A stretch of 61,223 nucleotides of DNA from an uncultured Prevotella sp. (GTDB taxonomy: Bacteria; Bacteroidota; Bacteroidia; Bacteroidales; Bacteroidaceae): positions 1-61,223 of the forward strand of contig UQRP01000011.1 in the NCBI GenBank assembly GCA_900543585.1, given 5' to 3'. Shown here one piece after another: positions 32,452 to 39,741 of this stretch. The notes beneath the pieces are model-generated. The model had not been told where the DNA came from, made no database searches, and worked only from the letters and a program-made list of their open reading frames with translations. A program made the translations under genes and the position numbers. The first letter of the stretch is position 1; each line of letters opens with the position of its first letter.

Positions 32452-33957
32452 TTAAAACTTTTTATGGAATCTCACGGCCTCGTAGGTGTACAGCTCAGCC
32501 GTCTTCCATCCGTCCCAGCCTATTCCTGCCTTGTCCTGTGCGCAGTGTCCAAGGAATTCTTCTTTCGTCCAGTTGACTTCCTCAGCGACTTGTGGCAGAA
32601 AAGTGCCGCTTCGCCAGCCCTTGCGCATGTAAATGCCCTGCCGGCCATAGTGAAACTCCTTGACGTCGTGGATGCGTTGCAGAGGCGTGAGGACACTAAT
32701 CTCGATATCAATACCGTCGAGCTCATCCTCACTGAGAGGCGGGAAGCGTGGATCCTCGAAGGCCGCGGCATGCGCCATCTCCTGCGTGATGTCGCCCAAC
32801 GGTATGTCCTCTCCGAAATGTCCGATGCAGCCCCGCAGCCGCCCGCCCTCGGTGAGTGTGACGAAGACGCCGAGCTTGCGGGCAAAGACTGCCGTCGGCG
32901 TTACAACTCTGTGCAAACGTGCGGGGGCGATGGCATTCCACGCCACGTTGAGGAGCTGTTCCTTGTCGGCAGCACTGAGAAAGTCTTCCTGGTCTTTATC
33001 CTTATCGGCTGACTGGCTACTGCCTCTACCATCGTGCTGCGAAGAGACCGTTGCCGTGAGAGCGAAGGCATGATAGCCTACGACCTGGACTTTGCCGCCA
33101 TAAGGTGAGTCGCCGGAGTTGCAGTAGGTGAGATGGTGCATTGCAAAGGGAGCAGCCAAGGCCCCGGTGCTGTCGGCCGCCAAGAGCAGGAGAACGGCGA
33201 TGGCACTCTGCCCGCAGGCGCTGGTGTAGAGGTTGGGGATGCGCATGGATTCATTCTTTTGTAAGGCCGCAATAAACTTGTCGAGGCGTCCGGACTCCAC
33301 GGCTTCCCCGCTGTTGCCGTCGACAGTGAGGGCATCGGCATAGTCGGGATAGTGGCAGAAGTCGCTGCTGATGACGAAGAGGTTGCGGTCGGTGAAATAA
33401 GGTCGGAGAGCATCGGCAATCTCCTTGAGTCTGTCAAGGTGCTGAGTGCCGAGAATGATAGGGACAATGGGCGGCAGGTGGTGCAAGTGCTGTTGCAGGA
33501 AGGGCAGTTGTACCTCCAGGCAGTGCTCGCGGTCGTGGGCCGAGGGCAGATAGAACAAATGGTCGTTATTGTGAATGAGCCGGTCACACAGAGCTCTGTC
33601 GACGGCAACAGGGCCCAAAGGTGTCTGATAAGCGTCGAAGGCGTTGCAGACGGAAGCTCCGTCGAAGGCGACATGATGTGAGGGTCCCAGCAGAAAGATA
33701 TGGTCGTAGCGAGCCTCGGCGGGGATGCTGGAGAAGGCCGTGGCGGCCACAGCACCCGAGAAAACATAGCCGGCATGGGGAACCACGACGGCGCGCACCA
33801 CAATCTTACCTTGGGCTGCGGCGGTGCGGACTGCCGCAGCACTGTCGGCCGACCGACGGTAGCAGTCGGCAACTTCCTGTCGTAAACTGTCGGCAGCAGC
33901 GGGATAGAACTGACCCGCAACAGCTGCCTGTCTGACTTTCTGTACCATAAGCATCAT
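32452..33957 (-). CDS. MEMO1-AMMECR1 fusion (AmmeMemoRadiSam protein B+A)
   Basis: About 501 residues. The N-terminal MEMO1-like domain (to about residue 290) starts VRQAAVAGQFYPA and keeps the metal-site-type residues VPHAGYVFSG (His), LGPSHH (His) and TSACGQSAIAV (Cys). The C-terminal AMMECR1 domain contains FVTLTEGGRLRGCIG (the RGCIG hallmark) and FLGHCAQDKAG. ATGs at 33957, 33954 and 33948 are all possible. The long upstream frame runs through a tandem repeat and lies before the promoter at 33970, so it is not coding. The AMMECR1 and MEMO1 functions in bacteria are unresolved; fusion plus the adjacent radical SAM gene argue for one pathway. Confidence 0.92.
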   Translation of the reverse strand: MMLMVQKVRQAAVAGQFYPAAADSLRQEVADCYRRSADSAAAVRTAAAQGKIVVRAVVVPHAGYVFSGAVAATAFSSIPAEARYDHIFLLGPSHHVAFDGASVCNAFDAYQTPLGPVAVDRALCDRLIHNNDHLFYLPSAHDREHCLEVQLPFLQQHLHHLPPIVPIILGTQHLDRLKEIADALRPYFTDRNLFVISSDFCHYPDYADALTVDGNSGEAVESGRLDKFIAALQKNESMRIPNLYTSACGQSAIAVLLLLAADSTGALAAPFAMHHLTYCNSGDSPYGGKVQVVGYHAFALTATVSSQHDGRGSSQSADKDKDQEDFLSAADKEQLLNVAWNAIAPARLHRVVTPTAVFARKLGVFVTLTEGGRLRGCIGHFGEDIPLGDITQEMAHAAAFEDPRFPPLSEDELDGIDIEISVLTPLQRIHDVKEFHYGRQGIYMRKGWRSGTFLPQVAEEVNWTKEEFLGHCAQDKAGIGWDGWKTAELYTYEAVRFHKKF

Positions 33958-33969
33958 GAATAAGTTTCT

Positions 33970-33978
33970 GCAAAGATA
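33970..33978 (-). promoter_or_regulatory. -7 box for the MEMO1-AMMECR1 gene
   Basis: Minus-strand TATCTTTGC, 12 bp before the ATG at 33957, leaving only a few nucleotides of leader. It settles the start-codon region of the gene. Confidence 0.7.
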
Positions 33979-34051
33979 AGCTTTTTCAGCTATTATCGCT
34001 CCTTTCAGGAGATTTATTTTGGCAAACCCGATAAGCCATGTAGTTTTAGCG

Positions 34052-34161
34052 GGCAAATGCCACAGATATCTGTGACAAATGCCACGGATATCGCTGACAA
34101 ATGCCACGGATATCGCTGACAAATGCCACGGATGTCGCTGACAAATGCCACAGAAGCTGTC
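34052..34161. repeat. 22-nt tandem repeat array B (five units)
   Basis: Five adjoining units of 22 nt start at 34052, 34074, 34096, 34118 and 34140. Units 2-4 read GACAAATGCCACGGATATCG followed by CT with one change among them; the outer units diverge in their second half. The (G/A)CAAATGCCA core and the 22-nt period are shared with the array at 16515. It sits between fecR and the MEMO1-AMMECR1 promoter. Confidence 0.92.
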
Positions 34162-34176
34162 CGTATATAGCAAGCT

Positions 34177-35178
34177 TTATCTGACAGTGATAACGCCATT
34201 GTCATCACTGACATTCACACCATCAACATCGTTCAGTTGGTTGACAATGACGTTAAGCGGCAGACGGCGCTCGGCTACAAAATGTATGCGCGCTGCTGTC
34301 TTAGCACTGTTCTCAATGATAATATTGCATCCATACCATCGCCCTATCTCCTTGACGGCATCAAGGAGCGGGGTGTCATGGAAGTAGAAGAGTCCATTAC
34401 GCCATTGTATAAAAGGATAGGTGTCAACGGCAGCAATGGCCATGTGTCCCTCTGACAGCGTAGCTTTCTTGCCCGCACCTACAATGCAGAAAGCACCCGT
34501 CGGCAGGTTCGCCTTGATGCGTCCTTCCACGACGACAACCTCAGGCTTAGCACCCTCATAAGCCCTGATATTGAATGCCGTACCAATATCCGATATGGTC
34601 AGCTCACCGGTTTCCACAGAGAAAGGCCGGTGGGCATCGTGATGCACCTCAAAATATCCCTCACCTTTGAGGAACGCCTTGCGGTCGCCCGCTGTCGCAG
34701 AGAAGGCATAGCGCAACTCGCTGCCCGCATTGAGCCAGACGGTGGTGCCGTCGGGGAGCGTGAACTGTCGGATGGCAGCCTTCGGCGCTGTGAGGGTAAC
34801 TGGTGTGATGATAGTCTCGGTGGGGGTGGAAGACTCTTCAGCTGTTGCCGAAGTTCGGGCAACAGCATGCTGTCCACGAGGTGTCAGCGAGTCGTGCTGC
34901 TCCTGAGTAGGGCTGACAGCAACCTTCTGCCTCTCTTTCAGGAACGGGGTGGCAATGACCCAGAAGAGGACGGCCACAGCAGCCACAGCGAGGACGACAT
35001 GCACGATACGGGTAAAGGGGAACGCCGTCTTGGGATGGACATCGGGGAACAACCGCTCCCATTCGCTGTCCACATCGGGCGGCATCACACTGCGGCGGTT
35101 GAGGGCACTGCGGAGCAGGCTCTCCTCATGACCGCTCAGCAGCGGTTCTTCTATGGAGCTATGGTTGTGGTCTGTCAT
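34177..35178 (-). CDS. FecR-family anti-sigma factor
   Basis: 333 residues. A cytoplasmic N-terminus (about 80 residues) is followed by one membrane helix (VHVVLAVAAVAVLFWVIATPFL). The periplasmic FecR domain has LPDGTTVWLNAGSELRYA, and the C-terminal DUF4974 domain has PLLDAVKEIGRWYGCNI. It is paired with the ECF sigma factor gene 14 bp upstream. In Bacteroidota such pairs usually respond to a SusC/TonB receptor with an N-terminal signalling domain; none lies next to this pair. Confidence 0.94.
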   Translation of the reverse strand: MTDHNHSSIEEPLLSGHEESLLRSALNRRSVMPPDVDSEWERLFPDVHPKTAFPFTRIVHVVLAVAAVAVLFWVIATPFLKERQKVAVSPTQEQHDSLTPRGQHAVARTSATAEESSTPTETIITPVTLTAPKAAIRQFTLPDGTTVWLNAGSELRYAFSATAGDRKAFLKGEGYFEVHHDAHRPFSVETGELTISDIGTAFNIRAYEGAKPEVVVVEGRIKANLPTGAFCIVGAGKKATLSEGHMAIAAVDTYPFIQWRNGLFYFHDTPLLDAVKEIGRWYGCNIIIENSAKTAARIHFVAERRLPLNVIVNQLNDVDGVNVSDDNGVITVR

Positions 35179-35192
35179 CGCTATAAATACTG

Positions 35193-35756
35193 CTATAATA
35201 ATAAAAGGTGGACAATGTGCGGAGTATTTTTAGCATTCATTAAATCTCTCAATGCCGCGATACTGCGATACAGACTTTTCTTCACACCCGCCACACTCAT
35301 GTTCTTCCTCTGCGCAATGTCTGCCAAGGGGATATGTTGTCGATAGCGCATATCGACGATCTCTCTACTCTTCTCCGAAAGGTGGGTGAGTGCGCGCTGC
35401 AGCCGTTCTATCTCCTGCTCGCGCTGCTTCCAGCTTTCATCGCCGGTATCGATGTCTGTAGCCAGGTCAATGGGCACCTCTGACACCCGTCCTTGGTGGC
35501 GCATCTCGTCAACGCTATGGTTGCGGACAGCGGCATAGAGATAGTTTTTCAATCCAGCCTGCTGCAGGTCACGGTGCTCTTTCCACACGCGTGTGAAGAC
35601 CTCGCTGACGATGTCGCGAGCCAGCTCGCTGTCACCGACGATGTCGAAAGCATGATAGAATAGCGGGGTATAGAGACGGCGAAACACCGACTCGAAATCC
35701 CCGGCAGAGATGCTGACGGCATCGTTGATGACAATATCCTCTCTCTCCTTCGTCAT
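35193..35756 (-). CDS. ECF RNA polymerase sigma factor
   Basis: 187 residues. Sigma-70 region 2 is seen in FESVFRRLYTPLFYHAFDIVGDSELARDIVSEVFTRVW (given here by its ends at about residues 21-58) and region 4 in LTHLSEKSREIVDMRY with the helix-turn-helix IPLADIAQRKNMSVAGVKKSLYR. It starts 6 bp after the helicase stop and is followed by fecR, so sigma and anti-sigma are co-transcribed, perhaps from the helicase or sprA operon. Confidence 0.95.
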   Translation of the reverse strand: MTKEREDIVINDAVSISAGDFESVFRRLYTPLFYHAFDIVGDSELARDIVSEVFTRVWKEHRDLQQAGLKNYLYAAVRNHSVDEMRHQGRVSEVPIDLATDIDTGDESWKQREQEIERLQRALTHLSEKSREIVDMRYRQHIPLADIAQRKNMSVAGVKKSLYRSIAALRDLMNAKNTPHIVHLLLL

Positions 35757-35762
35757 AGCCGC

Positions 35763-38024
35763 CTATCTCATGCTGTTGAGGATGAAATACACTTCCTCTT
35801 TCTGGATGCCGGCAGGCAGGAGCGCGATGATGTCGTCCACGGCGGGGTGCTCCGGCAACTGCGCGATGGCATGCCGGATAGCTCTGACATGCTCAGCGGG
35901 GAGGATCTTGTCGGCGGTGAGCAGGCCCGCCTTGACGGCAGTCGCCAAGTGTGAGAGCACGGTGCTCACGACCAGCCCCCGCTCCTGGGCTATCTGCTCT
36001 GGTTTCATGCCCTTGTTGAACATCTCCAACGTCAGCCTCGAAGAGTCACCCTTCTTCCGCTGCGGAGCTTGGGGCTTCTTCGGTTTGGCAGCGGTATGGC
36101 TGTCGCCATAGGGGTTGTCGGAGGTCTTGCGTCGGTGCGCCTTGCTGTTGCTGCTTCCGGGCTCAACAACGTCCATAGCGTCCAACAGCGTCTCCTGCTT
36201 GGCACGGAGATAGGCTGCCACGGAGAAATCAGTGTCGGCCATAGCGTCGAGAAGCTTCTCCTTGGAGAGATAGAGCAGCCAGAACTCCTTATAACGCTCG
36301 TCGAGGAGCTCCATGCCGCGCTTGTTACCGGTCTTGACGAGCTTGGTGCGGTCCAAGAGCCCGGGGATATCCTGCTTCAGCGCCGCGGCGAAATAGTCGG
36401 CGGAACGATGGATGCGCTGCATGCTGACAGCGTCGCTGCCGTCGAGGGGCGACTGGAGGATAACATTGCGCCATTTATAGGAGACGTCGATGACCTTGCT
36501 TTTGAGCGTTTCCATCACCTGGCGATAGAGCCCCGTGAGCTTGTCGTAGCTCCGGAAATACTCCACCATGGTGCGGTTCAGATTCTGCAGGGCAGCATAG
36601 AGGGCATTGAAGTTGAAGAGGTCGAGGAGCTGGTTGCGGTAATATGCCATCTTCAAGTCGGGGAGCATGCGAATGCTCTCCTCGGCCTGTTCCTGCTGAT
36701 GGGAGATGTAGTCGGTGACCCTCTGGTCGTTGATGATGCTGCTCTGGCCGATGCGGGAGGCCAGGACCAGACCGTCGAGACTCTTGCAGCGGCTCAGCGC
36801 CACATAGACCTGTCCGGAGACAAAGGAGAATCCGGCGTCGATGATAGCATGCTCAAAGGTCAGGCCCTGGCTCTTATGGATGGTGATGGCCCAGGCCAAG
36901 CGCAGGGGATATTGCTTGAAGGTGCCGGCAACCTTGGGCTCTATGGTCTTGGTCTCGGCGTTGATGGAGTATTTGGTATTCTCCCACTCATCCGGCTCCA
37001 CCTTGATAGCGTCTTTGTCGCCCGGACAGAGCACGGCGATGGACTTCTCGTCGATGGCGACGATATGTCCGATACGTCCGTTGTAATACTGGTGCTTGCC
37101 TGAGCTGTCGTTCTTGATGAACATCACCTGAGCGCCCTGCTTGAGATAGAGCGTCTCGTCGGCCGGGTAGTTGGCCGCTGGAAAATCACCGTCGACGGTA
37201 GCCTTGAAGCTGTAGCGGGGGCCGCGGAGCTTAAGCAGCTCGTTCTCGTTGTAGCTGTCAGCCATACGGTTGTGCGTTGTCAGGCGGATATAGCCCTCCT
37301 CCGGCTTAGGAATAAAGGTGGGATTGCAACGGGCATTGAGCCGGTCGAGGTCGTCGGCGGTGGGTTGGCCGTCGCGGATATGATTCAGAATATTGATGAA
37401 GGCAGCATCCTGCTGGCGGTAGACATGTGTGAGCTGGATGGTGACATAGTTCACCTGCCGCAAAGCCTTGCTGCCGAAGAAATAAGGTGTGTCGTAGTAT
37501 CTTCCCAAGACCTCCTCATCTTGTGGTGTGACAACAGGTGTGAGCTGCTGCAAGTCACCTATCATGAGCAGCTGTACGCCACCGAAAGGCTGTGTAGCAT
37601 CTCGGTAGCGGCGGAGCACAGAGTCGATGGCATCGAGAAGGTCGGCGCGGACCATGGAGATTTCGTCGATAACGACCATGTCGAGGGAGGCGATAATGCG
37701 CCGCTTGGCCTTGGAGAAGTCGAAGCGGTCACGGATGGTGGCACCCGGGATATAAGGCGTAAAAGGCAACTGAAAGAAGGAGTGGATGGTGACACCCCCG
37801 GCATTGATGGCAGCCACGCCGGTCGGCGCCACGACAATCATGCGTTTGGAGGAGTGCTCCTTGACGGTCTTGAGGAAAGTCGTCTTACCGGTCCCGGCCT
37901 TTCCCGTGAGGAAGATGCTCGTACCGGTATGCTCCACAAACTCCCAGGCCTGCCGTAGTTCGGCATTATCTTGGCTTTGAGAGGTGGCTACACTGTTGTT
38001 CTGTGGTAAGTCCTGACTGTTCAT
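35763..38024 (-). CDS. PIF1/RecD-like helicase with C-terminal helix-turn-helix domain
   Basis: 753 residues from ATG 38024. Superfamily 1B helicase motifs: Walker A GKAGTGKTTFLKTV, motif Ia VVAPTGVAAINAGG, Walker B VVIDEISMVRADLLD, GDLQQLTPV, and motif VI-like SGQVYVALSRCKSLDGLVL. A linker rich in Lys and Pro leads to a C-terminal HTH_40-type domain (LTLEMFNKGMKPEQIAQERG), seen in other Bacteroidota PIF1-like proteins and RecQ C-termini. It lies 34 bp after dacB and 6 bp before the sigma gene. Likely roles are in replication or repair of structured DNA. Confidence 0.93.
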   Translation of the reverse strand: MNSQDLPQNNSVATSQSQDNAELRQAWEFVEHTGTSIFLTGKAGTGKTTFLKTVKEHSSKRMIVVAPTGVAAINAGGVTIHSFFQLPFTPYIPGATIRDRFDFSKAKRRIIASLDMVVIDEISMVRADLLDAIDSVLRRYRDATQPFGGVQLLMIGDLQQLTPVVTPQDEEVLGRYYDTPYFFGSKALRQVNYVTIQLTHVYRQQDAAFINILNHIRDGQPTADDLDRLNARCNPTFIPKPEEGYIRLTTHNRMADSYNENELLKLRGPRYSFKATVDGDFPAANYPADETLYLKQGAQVMFIKNDSSGKHQYYNGRIGHIVAIDEKSIAVLCPGDKDAIKVEPDEWENTKYSINAETKTIEPKVAGTFKQYPLRLAWAITIHKSQGLTFEHAIIDAGFSFVSGQVYVALSRCKSLDGLVLASRIGQSSIINDQRVTDYISHQQEQAEESIRMLPDLKMAYYRNQLLDLFNFNALYAALQNLNRTMVEYFRSYDKLTGLYRQVMETLKSKVIDVSYKWRNVILQSPLDGSDAVSMQRIHRSADYFAAALKQDIPGLLDRTKLVKTGNKRGMELLDERYKEFWLLYLSKEKLLDAMADTDFSVAAYLRAKQETLLDAMDVVEPGSSNSKAHRRKTSDNPYGDSHTAAKPKKPQAPQRKKGDSSRLTLEMFNKGMKPEQIAQERGLVVSTVLSHLATAVKAGLLTADKILPAEHVRAIRHAIAQLPEHPAVDDIIALLPAGIQKEEVYFILNSMR

Positions 38025-38058
38025 GGCATGAATAGGTAAAGGAGGTGGGAAGTAGAGG

Positions 38059-39315
38059 CTACGGCTGGCAGAGGAGCTGGCAGACCTTATCCTGGAAGCG
38101 TCGGCCATAGCGCCCATGCATGACGCCCTGGTTGATGATGGAGAAGCAGATGCGGTGGCCGTTGGCGGCCTCGAGATATCCACAGAGGCTGGAGATGCCC
38201 TCCACGGTGCCTGTCTTGGCATGGACATTGCCTCTGGTGAACTGCGAGAGCATGCGTTTCTTCAGCGTACCGTCGACGCCGGCAATGGGCAGGGCACTGT
38301 AGAGGTGGTTGTAGATGCTGCTATTGTCAGCGGCATAGCGCAGGAAGCGAACTTCAAGCTCCGGTGAGACATAGTTGTAGAGGGAGAGACCAGAGCCGTC
38401 GGCTAAGCGATAGGTGGAGGCGTCAAGGCCGAGCTTGTTGATGAGCTGGCGCTCCAGGGCCCGTGCACTCTTGGCCGTGGCTGGGCGGTTGCCAGAGGAG
38501 GCTGCAATCTGATAATACATCGACTCGGCATAGAGGTTGTCACTCTCCTTGAGCATGCGACCGAGAACCTGGTCGATGGTATGGAAACGCGAGATGATGC
38601 AGTTGGCATCCTGCGGTTTGCGGCGGTCAGCGGTGGTACCGGTGACGACGATGCCGATGCGCTGTAGGGCGTCGAGGAATTTGTCGATGAAGATGTCCTT
38701 GCGCTGATAGACGAGTGGCGAGAGCACGGGGTTGTCATCATCCCAGCACCAGCCTTCGCCAAGGAGGTCCTTGTCCTTCATGGAGCGGTCGGCATAGACA
38801 TTGCCGCGGATGGTGTCGACGCCCATGCGATGGATGGCTTCGGCAAAGGCACGCATGTCGTCGCTGTTGAAGCGGGGATCGAAGCCGCCGACGACATACA
38901 CGTCACCGATGAGACTGGTGCTGTCGACATGCCCCGTATAGCAGAGGTCGGTCTTGAACTGATAACTGCCGCCGAGACGGTCGAGGGCGGTAATGGCGGT
39001 GATGACCTTCATCGTGGAGGCCGGACGCATGAGCTGGCGCTCGTTGTGACGATAGATGACGGAGTCGGCATCAAGGTCGTAAATCATGATACCCACCTGC
39101 GAGGTCTGAAACATCTCGCTGCGGAGCAGTTCGTCGATACCGGCCTGCACATTCTTAGGCCATGGCAGCGAGTCGGTATGGACGGTCAGGGTGTTGTCGA
39201 TAGCAGAGTCGGCAATGGCCACGGTGTCGCTCTCGTCGAGAAGCGTCTCGTTGTCGGTCTGAGCCGAGAGGGGGAGAAAGAGAAAAAGGAAGAGAAGTGA
39301 GAGGATATTACGCAT
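38059..39315 (-). CDS. dacB: D-alanyl-D-alanine carboxypeptidase/endopeptidase (PBP4)
   Basis: 418 residues. Signal peptide MRNILSLLFLFLFLPLSAQ, so periplasmic. Class C penicillin-binding protein motifs are complete: SxxK in ASTMKVI, SxN in SDNLYAE, and KTG in HAKTGTVEG. It trims peptidoglycan cross-links. ATG 39315 overlaps the stop of the upstream PH-like gene by 8 bp, which supports this start and translational coupling. Confidence 0.95.
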   Translation of the reverse strand: MRNILSLLFLFLFLPLSAQTDNETLLDESDTVAIADSAIDNTLTVHTDSLPWPKNVQAGIDELLRSEMFQTSQVGIMIYDLDADSVIYRHNERQLMRPASTMKVITAITALDRLGGSYQFKTDLCYTGHVDSTSLIGDVYVVGGFDPRFNSDDMRAFAEAIHRMGVDTIRGNVYADRSMKDKDLLGEGWCWDDDNPVLSPLVYQRKDIFIDKFLDALQRIGIVVTGTTADRRKPQDANCIISRFHTIDQVLGRMLKESDNLYAESMYYQIAASSGNRPATAKSARALERQLINKLGLDASTYRLADGSGLSLYNYVSPELEVRFLRYAADNSSIYNHLYSALPIAGVDGTLKKRMLSQFTRGNVHAKTGTVEGISSLCGYLEAANGHRICFSIINQGVMHGRYGRRFQDKVCQLLCQP

Positions 39316-39709
39316 GACGGTCCTCCTTCCCTTCCTGGATACGCGTGCTGAGTACGTCGACGAAGGCGGGCTCGTTGTCGGGTTGCACCGACACGAGCTT
39401 GTCGTTGCCATAGCCGATGAGCAAGTAGCGGACGAGTCCGAAGACCGTCGTCATGGGCTTGCACGAGTGGATGTCGGCTAAAAGAATATGCTTGCTCTTT
39501 GACAAGCGTCCATAGTAAATTATCAATTCTCTATCGTGAAAAATATATCTTGTATGCAAGGATCTCTCGCTGACGAGGACGAGTGCCAGGACGACGAAGA
39601 GCCCGAGAATCGCGCTCTTTACCCAGAAAGCATATACGGCCAATATCAGCAGGAGGACGATGCCGCAGAGGGCACCGACCGTTATCCGATGATAAAAAGT
39701 TCTGTCCAT
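39308..39709 (-). CDS. Small membrane protein with PH-like (bPH) domain
   Basis: 133 residues from ATG 39709 (10 more if 39739 is used). Two adjoining hydrophobic helices (VGALCGIVLLLILAVYAFWV, then AILGLFVVLALVLV) are followed by a strand-rich part (TRYIFHDRELIIYYGRLSKSKHILLADI) that resembles bacterial PH domains. Function unknown. It lies between sprA (32 bp upstream) and dacB (overlapping). Confidence 0.65.
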   Translation of the reverse strand: MDRTFYHRITVGALCGIVLLLILAVYAFWVKSAILGLFVVLALVLVSERSLHTRYIFHDRELIIYYGRLSKSKHILLADIHSCKPMTTVFGLVRYLLIGYGNDKLVSVQPDNEPAFVDVLSTRIQEGKEDRHA

Positions 39710-39741
39710 GGGTGCAAAATTACTGATTTTCCACGACATAA

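Noticed and set aside
34052..34161. Possible CRISPR array
   Set aside because: The 22-nt units adjoin one another with no unique spacers, and no cas gene is near.
33958..34173. N-terminal extension of the MEMO1-AMMECR1 protein through the repeats
   Set aside because: It translates the 22-nt repeats and lies upstream of the promoter at 33970-33978; the family N-terminus starts at VRQAAVAGQFYPA.
38025..38228. N-terminal extension of the helicase into dacB
   Set aside because: It overlaps the 3' end of dacB in another frame and has no helicase similarity; ATG 38024 fits.
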